DNA of 64,000 nt from Ruegeria profundi (GCF_001507545.1 NZ_LQBP01000001.1:662259-726258), one strand, 5' to 3'; shown: positions 18,910 through 28,213, numbered from the stretch's first letter. Numbers and translations: made by a program. The notes: a model not told the origin generated them from the sequence alone.

Positions 18910-19662
18910 ATGAACAATCCGTTACAGGATAGTGTTGCCCGAATAAATGAATGTACCGAAGACTTCTCGATCAATTTCATCGGCAAGGAACTCTTCTTTT
19001 CAAACCATACCCTGCGAAGTGTTGAGTCAGAGTTCGGCGTCGCCGCTCACAGGTATGAAGACGTCTCTGAGTTAAGCGCCAGCGTTTCAGGCGGTGTGAC
19101 TGGAAAGGTTGTCGTTGTCGATCAGATCATGTTGGACGATCTTCTCAGCCGACCGGAAGTCTATACCGAAGCAGCTGGCACCGGCTGCCTTGCCTTTGCA
19201 TATCGTAAAGAGGACGCGGCGCGTTCGCTTTTTGAAAACTGGGATCGGCGCCAATTCGGGGATATCGGATATCTACCAATGAATGTTGCGCCGGATGTGT
19301 GGCGGTCCATTCTGCGGCTTTTGATGCATGAAGAGTTATATCTGCCAAGTTTTGTGGCCGATTGCGTGTTGAAGCCGCAGAACCACAACAAGCCTTGTCT
19401 GGTGACAGACAACCAGGCAGAGCCAAAAGAACCCAATCCGCTGTATTCACGACTGACGCGTCGGGAAAAGCAGGTGCTGCAACTGGCGTCCAAAGGACAG
19501 AGCAACAAGATCATCGCCTCTAACCTTGGCATTACCGAGCACACTGTAAAACTGCACATGCACAACGTTGCGGGCAAGATCGGTGTCAGCAACAGAACGG
19601 CCGCTGCGCAGTTCTATTTCGAGGTAACGTCAGACGAAGCGCGCGGCCAGACCGTTGACTGA
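18910..19662 (+). CDS. LuxR-family regulator with pseudo-receiver N-terminus
   Basis: DNA-binding regulator of 250 residues. The C-terminal LuxR-type HTH is clear at about 180-240 (LTRREKQVLQLASKGQSNK, then ITEHTVKLHMHNV). The N-terminal 150 residues resemble a receiver fold without the phosphorylation aspartate arrangement; GYLPMNVAPDVWRSILRLL is the recognisable segment before the linker. This layout matches VpsT/CsgD-like regulators of extracellular matrix genes. GGGGAAG precedes the ATG. It is divergent from the type I secretion operon, so control of that operon is the obvious inference. The small downstream gene overlaps its stop. Confidence 0.85.
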   Translation: MNNPLQDSVARINECTEDFSINFIGKELFFSNHTLRSVESEFGVAAHRYEDVSELSASVSGGVTGKVVVVDQIMLDDLLSRPEVYTEAAGTGCLAFAYRKEDAARSLFENWDRRQFGDIGYLPMNVAPDVWRSILRLLMHEELYLPSFVADCVLKPQNHNKPCLVTDNQAEPKEPNPLYSRLTRREKQVLQLASKGQSNKIIASNLGITEHTVKLHMHNVAGKIGVSNRTAAAQFYFEVTSDEARGQTVD

Positions 19663-20152
19663 GACATTGGAAACCCGATTTGACCGTCTGATCTTGCTGG
19701 TCGGCAAGCTGAACTACATGTGGACCAACACCGAAAGCCTGTTGATCCACCTGATTGCCGGCCTGAGCGGCACCAACAAGGATGTTGCTGTCATCATCTT
19801 CCTGACGCTCAACACCACGCGCGCGCGGATCGATCTGGTTGAGCGCCTTGCCAAGATGGAGGGGCGTCCGGCCGAGATTCGTGATCCGATCCTTGAACAC
19901 ACTCAACGGCTCAGCAAGTTGTCATCGATCCGGAACCGATACAATCACTGTATCTATTCATTCGATGCTGAAAGCGGGAATCCCAAGACGATCTTAATGC
20001 GCATAGCGGACCGAAAAACCGACATCAAACTCGGACGTTCCGACACGGTTGATGAGCAAGCCATTAAAGAAATCGAAGACATCGTGGCGCAGTTATCAGC
20101 CGCGAACCGTGATATCTGGCGCCTTATCAGTACGCTTGGTTTCCCTGTCTGA
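19655..20152 (+). CDS. Small all-helical protein with HEPN-like RNxxxH motif
   Basis: A 165-residue protein overlapping the end of the LuxR gene by 8 bases, with a TTG start (a second TTG lies at 19667), so it is probably translationally coupled. It is predicted all-alpha (LVGKLNYMWTNTESLLIHL; TTRARIDLVERLAKMEG). The segment SSIRNRYNHCIYSF contains R-N-R-Y-N-H, which matches the Rx4-6H pattern of HEPN domains. That is a pattern match only, and a nuclease role is not shown. A terminator hairpin follows directly. I do not recognise a named family. Confidence 0.65.
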   Translation: MTETLETRFDRLILLVGKLNYMWTNTESLLIHLIAGLSGTNKDVAVIIFLTLNTTRARIDLVERLAKMEGRPAEIRDPILEHTQRLSKLSSIRNRYNHCIYSFDAESGNPKTILMRIADRKTDIKLGRSDTVDEQAIKEIEDIVAQLSAANRDIWRLISTLGFPV

Positions 20153-20163
20153 TCATATCAACA

Positions 20164-20208
20164 CCGACGCCCCCACATTGCTGGGGTCGTCGGAAATTGA
20201 TGTTTTTT
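20164..20208 (+). terminator. Rho-independent terminator after the LuxR pair
   Basis: CCGACG-C-CCCCA (20164-20175) pairs with TGGGG-T-CGTCGG (20182-20193) with one mismatch and is followed within ten bases by TTTTTT (20203-20208). It ends the two-gene LuxR transcript. Confidence 0.8.
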
Positions 20209-20531
20209 CCTAGAACGCTCGAAGCTTTAAAGTCTGGTTTCAAATCAACGCAGGGCAGCAACCTTCCCTCACTGCGCCCAAGATGTTATCCTCTGTGCCA
20301 TAGATGAACACAAACTCGATTTTTTTGAATTGCTGCCGGTTCCTATTTCGTTAACACGGCCACCAGGATCCGACGTTTCAGACCCCGAAGTTGGCGTAAA
20401 GACGACATTTGCCAAAATAAGGTCAAGAAAATACCGCGTTTCATGCAGGTTTTCTGCTGTTATGCCGCTGTTTCGTCCCACTCGCCTACTAATCTGAGTC
20501 CGCTAGGCAGAGTAATCGCGGTTAAACAGTC
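20209..20531. other. Intergenic stretch before the response regulator
   Basis: About 320 bases with no gene I can support. The frame on the minus strand at 20269-20481 lacks a Shine-Dalgarno and protein-like composition. The promoter of the receiver-domain gene is expected here, but no specific box can be assigned. Confidence 0.5.
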
Positions 20532-21665
20532 ATGAGACATTCCACGCTCGACAATGATCGGTTCCAAAGAAAGCTGGATCTTCAGGCGCTCAGGCAGGTG
20601 ACGCTCAACGTTTTGGTCGTTGATGACGAACCAAGTATTCTTGAGCTGCTACAGTCGGCGCTGCCCGAGCTTGAAAACTGCAATGTGTCCGTCGCCGACT
20701 CGGCGGCAGCGGCACTTAAAAAGATTCAGGCCGCAGAAGCCCCTTTCGATTGTCTGCTCTTAGACATCCAGATGCCGGGTACCACCGGGATCGAATTGCT
20801 GAAGCAACTCAGAAAAACACCTGATTATATGGATACACCGGTGATCATGCTGACCGCGATGGCTGATCACAGCCACATCGAACAGGCGTTTTTAGAAGGT
20901 GCCTTTGACTACATCACCAAGCCGTTTGACTTTTTCGAACTTCGCAGTCGAATGAACGCAGCCCATGTTTTGATGATGGAGCGGATCAGGGCAAAGACTT
21001 CGACGGCGTCAATACGAAATCTTCGCGAAAAACTTGATTTCAATCAGCAGTTCAACTTCGAGGACCCGCTTTCGATAGAAGGGCTGGAGCGGTGTTTGCG
21101 CTATGTCGAATTCGACAATTACGTTGATCAGCTTTCAAGGGGGCGCCGCTTTGACACCTGGGTGACTGCGGTCAAGCTTCAAGGGGCCGAGTACCGTTTT
21201 GACATGAGTGACTTCGGCATGTTTCGGCGCGTGATTTCTGACATCGGTAAATGCATCGAAAAGACATCCAAGAAGGCAAACGCAGTATTCTCGTACCGGG
21301 GAAGTGGTACTTTCCTGGTTGTCACGCATGGACGCAATCGTACGAACCAACTGCCAACCGAAGAAGTCCTTAACCGAAAACTAAGAATGGTCCTGAGCAG
21401 CCGGCTTACCTCGTCGCATTTAAAGGTCGCGATGAGTCCGCCTGTGTCAATGCGGTCATTCTCAAAGTCAGGCGCGATCTCAGCTTTGAACCTGGCATGC
21501 GAAAAAGTAAACGGCAGAGAGAGGGCAATGACCAAAAGCGTTACAGTACAATCCCACGTTCGTCCAAAAGAAGAACCCGTGCGCGAAGAACACATGACAG
21601 CAAGACTGTATGACACAGTTCTACGAGAGCTTTACGGCGACAACACCTATCTGAACGGAAAATAG
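20532..21665 (+). CDS. Response regulator with degenerate GGDEF-like output domain
   Basis: A 377-residue protein with an intact receiver domain (about 24-145): acidic pair Asp31-Asp32, phosphoacceptor Asp78 in CLLLDIQMPG, Thr108 and Lys130 in YITKPFD. The C-terminal half (about 180-320) follows the strand and helix order of a GGDEF domain (FDTWVTAVKLQGAEYRFD; MFRRVISDIGKCIEK), but the signature position reads RGSGT (256-260, in AVFSYRGSGTFLVV) instead of GGDEF. Cyclic-di-GMP synthesis is therefore not expected. It may sense, bind or interact. No Shine-Dalgarno is obvious. The histidine kinase 1.7 kb downstream is a possible partner. Confidence 0.8.
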   Translation: MRHSTLDNDRFQRKLDLQALRQVTLNVLVVDDEPSILELLQSALPELENCNVSVADSAAAALKKIQAAEAPFDCLLLDIQMPGTTGIELLKQLRKTPDYMDTPVIMLTAMADHSHIEQAFLEGAFDYITKPFDFFELRSRMNAAHVLMMERIRAKTSTASIRNLREKLDFNQQFNFEDPLSIEGLERCLRYVEFDNYVDQLSRGRRFDTWVTAVKLQGAEYRFDMSDFGMFRRVISDIGKCIEKTSKKANAVFSYRGSGTFLVVTHGRNRTNQLPTEEVLNRKLRMVLSSRLTSSHLKVAMSPPVSMRSFSKSGAISALNLACEKVNGRERAMTKSVTVQSHVRPKEEPVREEHMTARLYDTVLRELYGDNTYLNGK

Positions 21666-21723
21666 CCGATAATCAGATAAAAACATGCTTTTTAAAGACT
21701 CCGCAGGATACCCACCCACCACG

Positions 21724-23085
21724 TCACGGCGCTCGTTCGGCTTCAAGTACGAGCGGGCCACTGGTGCGCATGGTGAATGTCAAAACCGGTTCGGGCATTT
21801 TGGCCTCACCCAATGAAAAATGCACGCGCCGCAAGACCGACGCCATCAGAACCATGATCTCTGTCTCCGCGTATTGGGCACCAATGCAGATTCTGGGCCC
21901 ATCACCGAATGGAATGTACTGGCCGCGCGGCAGAGTAGCCCCCAAAAACCGCTCTGGCCGATAGTGGTTCGGAGCCTCCCACAGTTTTTCATTCCTGTGC
22001 AGCGAATAGACAGGGAAAAACAGCGCGTCGCCCTTTTCAATCTTTACCCCCTTGATTTCGACGGCTTCCGCTGCATCCCTGGCGAAAAACGCTGCAGATG
22101 GGTAAAGGCGCAGTGTTTCCTTAACATGCGCACGCAGAAGTGGCATGGATTCAAGGTCAGAAAACTCGACCAAGCCTTCGGCGCGTACTGACCTGATTTC
22201 CCTACGAATTTTGTTCTGCACTTCGGGGTTCAGTGCTAACAGATAATATCCCCAAGCCAGTGCATTGGCCGAGGTTTCGTGCCCTGCAACAACGAAGGTC
22301 AACAGATTGTCGACTGTAGTCTCTTCGTCTTCAAAGTCGGTTTTCAATGCCTCAATCATAAAATCAAGAAAATCTCGGGGTTCGCTCCGGTTTTCAAGTC
22401 GGCGTTGCTCGATCACTTGTCGGGCAAGTTCGCGCATCGTGGTCACAGGTGCCTTGCTGGCCAGCCATTTCTTTCGCGGCATCCATTTTGGTAACCCCAT
22501 CAAGTCAAACAGAGAAATATCTGAGATGTACTTGAAATACTCGATCAACCCCACACGGATTTGTTCCGAACTGACTTCTTTATTGCCTGAGAAAATCACC
22601 CGAGAGATATTCGTCAAAGTCGATGCAGGGGCAACCTGGGATACATCCACAGGGCCTTCGTTTTCCACCAGTGACTCAGCGACCTCGGATCCGGTTTCCG
22701 CAAAGTAACGGGCAAGCGTCGGCAGGTTTCTGGCTGCAAACAAAGGGGAATACCGCCGCCGCTGCTGCCGCCATTTCTCACCTTCGGAAAGGATCAAGCC
22801 GTTACCGACAGCCGATCCAATGATATCCTTGGTAAACTTGGCTTTCGGAAATGACCGCCCCTGCCCAACCAGCAATTCGGTGATCATTTCCGGGTCGCAG
22901 AAATAATGAATGTTCAACGGGCCGCGCACATAGGTCTCGCGCAGAGTTTCGGCTGGTATGACTTCGAGCATGTTTCGCCCTGCCGACCTTGCGAATTGAA
23001 GCAATGTCACCGGTTTTTCCGCAAGCCGCGCCGCAACCGGAGTGACGTCGAACTGCTTCATTTTCGTCATTCCAAACGCCGTCAA
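21724..23085 (-). CDS. Cytochrome P450
   Basis: Heme monooxygenase of 453 residues. The heme-ligand loop is FGDGPRICIGAQYA with Cys400. The I-helix oxygen-activation motif is AGHETSANALAWG, and the K-helix ExxR is KETLRLYPS. No N-terminal membrane anchor is seen, so it is a soluble bacterial P450 needing external ferredoxin and reductase, neither of which is adjacent. The start is probably TTG at 23085, because AGGAG lies eight bases before it; ATG codons follow at 23070 and 23061. The long-chain-type P450 layout suggests a fatty or terpenoid-like substrate, but this cannot be decided. Confidence 0.92.
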   Translation of the reverse strand: MTAFGMTKMKQFDVTPVAARLAEKPVTLLQFARSAGRNMLEVIPAETLRETYVRGPLNIHYFCDPEMITELLVGQGRSFPKAKFTKDIIGSAVGNGLILSEGEKWRQQRRRYSPLFAARNLPTLARYFAETGSEVAESLVENEGPVDVSQVAPASTLTNISRVIFSGNKEVSSEQIRVGLIEYFKYISDISLFDLMGLPKWMPRKKWLASKAPVTTMRELARQVIEQRRLENRSEPRDFLDFMIEALKTDFEDEETTVDNLLTFVVAGHETSANALAWGYYLLALNPEVQNKIRREIRSVRAEGLVEFSDLESMPLLRAHVKETLRLYPSAAFFARDAAEAVEIKGVKIEKGDALFFPVYSLHRNEKLWEAPNHYRPERFLGATLPRGQYIPFGDGPRICIGAQYAETEIMVLMASVLRRVHFSLGEAKMPEPVLTFTMRTSGPLVLEAERAP

Positions 23086-23357
23086 AACGCAGCTCCTTGG
23101 TGTATCTCAGCCTAACCTCGCCTCAATTTAGGTGGAAAATCGCCATATTAGCAACAAAATCATAGGCTTTTGGCTGCAATGTGGGCAGTTGCGCAACAAT
23201 AATGTCACCCGCAGATCCTGCCTTAACTTAGTTAGAACTCAACAATTTGGTGATGAGCGTCTGGATTATTGCCAAACTGTGAACCCAATTCCGACCAACT
23301 GCGTCCTCATTGTTCCGCTATCGCAGTTCCAAGAGTGTCAGAAACGAAGATTTTGGA

Positions 23358-24770
23358 ATGACGGCCATCGATCCAGGGCAGTTGGACCGGTCAACCGGCG
23401 AGCCGGAAAACCGGCTTCTGCAAAACATCAAGGACTACACTGCCATGAGCTTTGCGCTTTTGTGGCAGCGACAGGCTATTTTTCTGGCGACGACAATCCT
23501 GACCGGGTTCTTTTTCGAACCCATGAACGCATTTTTGTTCTATGGAACGATCCTGGTCTGCGAAGCACAGGACTTGATGCTTGCCAAACGTGTGCCACGC
23601 CTAAAGCCGGACCAACACAAGGCCATCGCAATGATGGTCGCTTGGATCATCCTGAATACGATCCTAAGTTCATTTGCGATCTGCGTTTATGCCATTTCAG
23701 TGGCTTTGAAACAGCCAACTGGCGGACATTTTACACCCCTGTTCTTCCTGTTCGCCGCAGCGTTGTTTGCAGCGATGAACAATCACCAGTTTGTCTGGGC
23801 AATGATTGTGCGCCTGACGATGTACGGTGTTTCGTTCATGGTGATTGTCGTAAGCGACATATGGATTGTGCGACCCGAGCTTTCCTCTGATCTTTGGTTG
23901 CAGTTTTTCACAGTCATTTTTGTCATGTACTTCCTGATCGACTGTTCCTTGGTGTTTCTCAAACTCTACCGCAGAAATCTTGAACAGCTTGAAAAACTAA
24001 AAGAAGAACATGAGAGAACAAAAGCAGCGTTTGTTGCCAAATCTCAATTCATTTCAACCGTCAGTCATGAACTGCGCACACCCCTGACCTCCATCAAGGG
24101 CTCACTTGATCTGATCAATTCCGGCGCATTGGGTGAGGTTCCTGCCCCTATGCAAAACCTTGTTCAACTGGCAAGCAAAAACAGCGAACGCCTCGCTTCA
24201 CTGATCAACGACGTGCTGGACATTCAGAAAATGGAAGCCGGAGAAATGAGCTACCGCGAGGGCACGATCGACGTACACGAACTGATCCGCGAAGCAATTG
24301 CGTGTAACTTGGGATATGTCAGCGCTCATAACGTGGAAATCACCGAGGATATTCGCGGCAAGGACAAGGTCTTTATCAAGGGGGATGACTCGCGGCTGCT
24401 TCAAGTGTTGGCAAACATGATTTCCAACGCGGCCAAGTTTTCCTTTGAAGGTGGTACAGTCACCGTCGGTTGCGAAAAAATGGGGACGCATATACGAATT
24501 TTTGTAAGAGACCAAGGCGTCGGTATTCCAAAAGGCAGCCGGGAAAAGGTTTTTGACCGTTTCTCGCAGATCGACTCATCGGATGAACGGCACGCGGGTG
24601 GCACTGGGCTTGGGATGCATATCTCGAAGGAAATTGTCGAGCATTTTGGTGGCCGAATTGATTATCACAGCGTTCTTGGCAAAGGCTCGGTGTTCTATAT
24701 TGAGCTGCCCATCCTGAAAAGCAGCGCAGCGGAACCTAACGAACCGGCGCGCGCCATGCAGATCGGTTAG
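23358..24770 (+). CDS. Membrane-bound sensor histidine kinase
   Basis: 470 residues from ATG 23358; an upstream TTG at 23310 is also in frame. Residues about 30-205 contain roughly six hydrophobic segments forming an integral membrane sensor without a large periplasmic loop. A short coiled coil (QLEKLKEEHERTKAAF) leads to the HisKA box FISTVSHELRTPLTSIKGSL with phosphorylated His237. The ATPase domain follows, with N-box NMISNAAKFS, G1 DQGVGIP and G2 GGTGLGMHISKEIVEHFGG. There is no fused receiver. It is divergent from the P450 gene. The cognate regulator is not adjacent; the receiver protein at 20.5-21.7 kb is one candidate. Confidence 0.9.
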   Translation: MTAIDPGQLDRSTGEPENRLLQNIKDYTAMSFALLWQRQAIFLATTILTGFFFEPMNAFLFYGTILVCEAQDLMLAKRVPRLKPDQHKAIAMMVAWIILNTILSSFAICVYAISVALKQPTGGHFTPLFFLFAAALFAAMNNHQFVWAMIVRLTMYGVSFMVIVVSDIWIVRPELSSDLWLQFFTVIFVMYFLIDCSLVFLKLYRRNLEQLEKLKEEHERTKAAFVAKSQFISTVSHELRTPLTSIKGSLDLINSGALGEVPAPMQNLVQLASKNSERLASLINDVLDIQKMEAGEMSYREGTIDVHELIREAIACNLGYVSAHNVEITEDIRGKDKVFIKGDDSRLLQVLANMISNAAKFSFEGGTVTVGCEKMGTHIRIFVRDQGVGIPKGSREKVFDRFSQIDSSDERHAGGTGLGMHISKEIVEHFGGRIDYHSVLGKGSVFYIELPILKSSAAEPNEPARAMQIG

Positions 24771-24815
24771 GCGTCGCCGGCATCGTCGAGGTGTTTCGGA
24801 TATCTGCCAGACCGA

Positions 24816-25463
24816 TCACAGTTTTCGTGCGACTACATAGTGGCTTGTTAGCATTCCAGTCTTATCCCCGGCCTCAACGATGTCGAAGCCCGCGGTTTTG
24901 ATTTTCTGTTCAAGAGTGTCTGGAGTAATGAAGGACACAAACGGAGCCTTCCCAATGGCCTGCATCACCGGAATCGCGACCTTGCTAATCAGGGCGTATT
25001 TCCAGCCACCATGTGCAGGGGCGCACACGGTTTTCGAGATGAAAAGACCGCCAGGTTTAATCAGCGCGGCTATGGATGCAAGGGCGCGGTCAAGCTCGGG
25101 CAGAAGATGCAGCAAGTTATGCGCCAGCACGGCATCGTATGGTGCTTCGGCACTTGAATGATCACGAAGCTCGGCCACTTTGAACGTGACATTTTTCAAG
25201 CCTTCGCTTGCCAGCTTTTCGTTAGCAATCTCGATCATTCCCGGCGCAATGTCAGTGGCGGTGATGTGCGCAACATCTGGTGCGATCAGCAGGGCCGTCG
25301 ATCCGGTGCCGCATCCGATTTCCAACACGTTGTCTTTTGGTTCCAAATAGGATTTCGTACGTTCAAGCGTCTTGAGATACCCATCCATGTCCCGGATCGG
25401 GCTGGACGCATATTTACGAGAAATTTTGCTCCAGAATGCGGCGTCTTTGGGTAAGGCTCCCAT
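24816..25463 (-). CDS. Class I SAM-dependent methyltransferase
   Basis: 215 residues from ATG 25463; a GTG four codons earlier at 25475 is possible. SAM-binding motif I is VLEIGCGTGSTALLI, followed by the acidic strand end HITATDIAPGMIEIA and the motif AVLAHNLLHLLPE. It resembles small-molecule methyltransferases of the UbiE/Methyltransf_11 type; the substrate is unknown. It is divergent from the LysR gene 88 bases away, the usual layout for a LysR regulator and its target. It is convergent with the histidine kinase. Confidence 0.85.
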   Translation of the reverse strand: MGALPKDAAFWSKISRKYASSPIRDMDGYLKTLERTKSYLEPKDNVLEIGCGTGSTALLIAPDVAHITATDIAPGMIEIANEKLASEGLKNVTFKVAELRDHSSAEAPYDAVLAHNLLHLLPELDRALASIAALIKPGGLFISKTVCAPAHGGWKYALISKVAIPVMQAIGKAPFVSFITPDTLEQKIKTAGFDIVEAGDKTGMLTSHYVVARKL

Positions 25464-25551
25464 TGTCAAACTCACTTATTCAAAATGCGGTGTGGGCGCG
25501 TCATACGCTGCCATGTGATTTAATGGAATTGCGTCTGTTTGCAGTAGTGAT

Positions 25552-26457
25552 ATGCATAAATGCATGAATTGGGGGGCGATCAACTTTGACTGGAACCAGG
25601 TGCGTTCGTTTTTGGCAACCGCCGAAAAGGGATCTTTTTCTGCGGCCGCGCGTGTGCTTGAGCAATCCCAGCCAACCGTTGGTCGTCAGGTTGCTGCGTT
25701 GGAGCACTCGCTCGGCGTGACATTATTCGAACGTGTCGGCAAGTCGCTGAATCTTACCAGCGCTGGCGAGGAATTGCTGGTTCATGTTCGGGAAATGGCC
25801 GATGTCGCAAATCGGATTTCGATAACTGCGACAAGCCAGTCTAACACCATTGAGGGACAAGTCAGGATAACGGCATCTGACGTTATGTCCGTCTACCAAC
25901 TGCCGCCCATCATCAAGCAAATACGCGAAATGGCCCCGCGCCTGGAAATTGATGTCGTTGCGGCCAACGACCTACGTGACATCCAACGCCGCGAAGCGGA
26001 CATCGCCATCCGACATGTTCGCCCGACCCAACCGGACTTGATCGCAAAGCTGGTGGCCGAGGCAAACGCGCATTTCTATGCCGCCTCTTCTTACCTTGAT
26101 CAGGTCGGGCGTCCGAAAACCGAAGAAGACCTCGCCAAGCTCGATTTTGTTGGTTTTGGGGATGTGACAACGATGATTGGCCTTCTCAACTCCGCCGGTA
26201 TTCCTGTCACTGCGCAGAACTTTCGAACAGGGTCGAAAACCGGGATCGTTGCTTGGGAACTGGTGCGCCACGGCCTGGGCATAAGCGTGATGGCGGACGA
26301 TGTCGCCGCAATGACACCCGGTGTTGAAAGGGTGCTTCCAAGTCGTGAGCCGTTTAAATTTCCGATCTGGCTGACAACGCATTCTGAACTGCATACCGCA
26401 CGGCGGATAAGATTGGTTTTCGACCACCTAGCCAAGCAATTGCGCAACTACGCATGA
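25552..26457 (+). CDS. LysR-family transcriptional regulator
   Basis: 301 residues. The N-terminal winged HTH is WNQVRSFLATAEKGSFSAAA followed by QSQPTVGRQVAALEHSLG, and the rest is the LysR effector-binding fold. ATG codons lie at 25552 and 25564, and the start is not decided by a clear Shine-Dalgarno. It is divergent from the methyltransferase gene, which it probably controls together with itself. The effector is unknown. Confidence 0.88.
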   Translation: MHKCMNWGAINFDWNQVRSFLATAEKGSFSAAARVLEQSQPTVGRQVAALEHSLGVTLFERVGKSLNLTSAGEELLVHVREMADVANRISITATSQSNTIEGQVRITASDVMSVYQLPPIIKQIREMAPRLEIDVVAANDLRDIQRREADIAIRHVRPTQPDLIAKLVAEANAHFYAASSYLDQVGRPKTEEDLAKLDFVGFGDVTTMIGLLNSAGIPVTAQNFRTGSKTGIVAWELVRHGLGISVMADDVAAMTPGVERVLPSREPFKFPIWLTTHSELHTARRIRLVFDHLAKQLRNYA

Positions 26458-26613
26458 TCGCCCGACGATGGGCGCGGATACCCAAACTGACCTGCGTTCG
26501 TCACGAACGGCTTCTGTCGCTGACCAGAGGCTGCGCCGTCCGTTGAAAACGGTCGGAGCCAACGGAAAATCAGTGAAAGCGGCAGTTTTCAGATCACGTC
26601 GAAGTCCGTCAGG

Positions 26614-27735
26614 TCAGTTCGTAAAGACATCAAGCTCACCAATGTTTTTCGCCCGAACGCGGAATTGGCTGCTAAACCGTTGCCTCTGGAACTCGCTTAA
26701 CTCATCCCAAAACTCCCGGCTGAGTCTTATCCCGCCCAAAACGCCATTCCCTTGCACGATGTCATCAGAGTGAGCTTGCTCCAACCTTGCCGCCTTGTTG
26801 ACTTCGGGACCAATCATCGTGAATTGGTGGCGGGTTGCCGAGCCGAAATCCCCGCTGACCACCAATCCCAGATGCAACCCGATCCGCAATGACAAGGGCT
26901 CGTTCCCAATTCTAATTTTTTCAACATTTCGGGCCGCCTGCTCTGCTGCGTTGAGAGCTTCGGCGCAAATTGCTGTGGCACTGTTACTTTTGTCTTTCAT
27001 GACCCAAAACGCCATCAACCCGTCACCGATAAACTTGTCTATGTGACCGCCAGCATCCAGAACCGGTGTCGTTTGTGCGTTGAAGAAACGTTGGACGACA
27101 TCCGCAACCCGTTCCGGCGCTGTCTTCAACGTGAATCTGCTGAAATTTACCACATCCGAAAACCAGATGACCGCACGTTCAACAACGTAGTCGGCCTGAT
27201 GTGCGCTGCCTGACTGCATTCGGCGGCTCAGGGCGTACTGGTTTGTATAGGCATGAAGAATGCGTGTGTCGTCTGCCAGTTGACGACCCAGAGAAGCCGT
27301 CTTTCTGGTGGCGTTCCGCAGCTTGATCGAGATGATCTTTGCGATGTTTCGCCAAATAACACCCGCTTCGGGATGTTCCTCGATTTTCGATTTGTCGATG
27401 ATCAACACTTCGACGTTGCTTTCGTCGGCGACCAATTCATAGACGCGGCGATATCCGTTCCCTGCCAAATGCTGCTCGCCGATCACTTCATTTCGGTGCC
27501 TGACGAACAACGTCTGGTGGTTCAGCCTTACGGCAACCGAACCGGTTACGATAATCCAAAGGCATTCGGCCGGATCACCGGGCTGGCAGATACTTTCACC
27601 TTCGGCATACCTGTATGGCCGCGGTTCCAGCGCCAGCGGGTCTTTGACATCGTCCACCAAACCGCAAAGAAACAGAGCTTCCTCATGATCTGCGTTGAGT
27701 TTCTTGATCCGGGTAATCGACGACTTGGCAGCCAT
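26614..27735 (-). CDS. Adenylate/guanylate cyclase with N-terminal cyclic-nucleotide-binding domain
   Basis: 373-residue class III nucleotide cyclase. Residues about 35-130 are a Crp-like cNMP-binding beta-roll (EGESICQPGDPAECLWIIV). The cyclase domain follows (about 185-365) with both metal-binding aspartates present: Asp194 in WFSDVVNFSRFT and Asp238 in DKFIGDGLMAFW. Lys234 in the latter motif favours ATP as substrate. The transition-state segment is IGPEVNKAARLE. It should be soluble. It may be feedback-controlled by its own product through the N-terminal domain (inference). GAGGAG precedes the ATG. It lies downstream of the usp and phasin-like genes on the same strand. Confidence 0.88.
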   Translation of the reverse strand: MAAKSSITRIKKLNADHEEALFLCGLVDDVKDPLALEPRPYRYAEGESICQPGDPAECLWIIVTGSVAVRLNHQTLFVRHRNEVIGEQHLAGNGYRRVYELVADESNVEVLIIDKSKIEEHPEAGVIWRNIAKIISIKLRNATRKTASLGRQLADDTRILHAYTNQYALSRRMQSGSAHQADYVVERAVIWFSDVVNFSRFTLKTAPERVADVVQRFFNAQTTPVLDAGGHIDKFIGDGLMAFWVMKDKSNSATAICAEALNAAEQAARNVEKIRIGNEPLSLRIGLHLGLVVSGDFGSATRHQFTMIGPEVNKAARLEQAHSDDIVQGNGVLGGIRLSREFWDELSEFQRQRFSSQFRVRAKNIGELDVFTN

Positions 27736-27805
27736 TTCTTACACTCCTCAACCGCTCTGCAGCTCATGAACTGCTCGGAAACAAAAGCGCGTCACCAACA
27801 TGGGT

Positions 27806-28213
27806 TCAGCGGATTACATGAACCGAGCACTTCGCATGATGAACGACCCTGTTTGCGGTGGTACCCAGGAATATGTCTTCGAAACCGGGTTTGTGCGACG
27901 CCAGGATAATGCAGTCGATGTCGTTTTCATTAGCAAAATCGACAATCGCCCTACCCGCATGCCCGGATATGAGATACGCCTTCGCACCGGGAAGCTCCTT
28001 GGCGTTTTGATTCAACTGCTCCTGAATCTCATGCCGCGTGCGCGCAAGAACGTCATTCGGAATCTGAGATGCCGCGTAAGCTGGGATCGGTTCTTGGACA
28101 TGCACGACGGAAAAAACCGCGTCTGTATCAGCAAGCAGGCGCGCTGCTTGAAATGACGCCTGCGTGTCGTGGGCCTTGTCCAAAACAACCGGGACCAGGA
28201 TATTTTTGTACAT
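27806..28213 (-). CDS. Universal stress protein
   Basis: UspA-family protein of 135 residues with a single Usp domain. The C-terminal nucleotide-binding region is ASHKPGFEDIFLGTTANRVV, the UspF/UspG-like ATP-binding type. Such proteins are induced in growth arrest and low oxygen. AGGAAGGA precedes the ATG. It sits between the phasin-like gene (59 bases upstream) and the cyclase (70 bases downstream), all on the minus strand, a likely operon. Confidence 0.92.
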   Translation of the reverse strand: MYKNILVPVVLDKAHDTQASFQAARLLADTDAVFSVVHVQEPIPAYAASQIPNDVLARTRHEIQEQLNQNAKELPGAKAYLISGHAGRAIVDFANENDIDCIILASHKPGFEDIFLGTTANRVVHHAKCSVHVIR

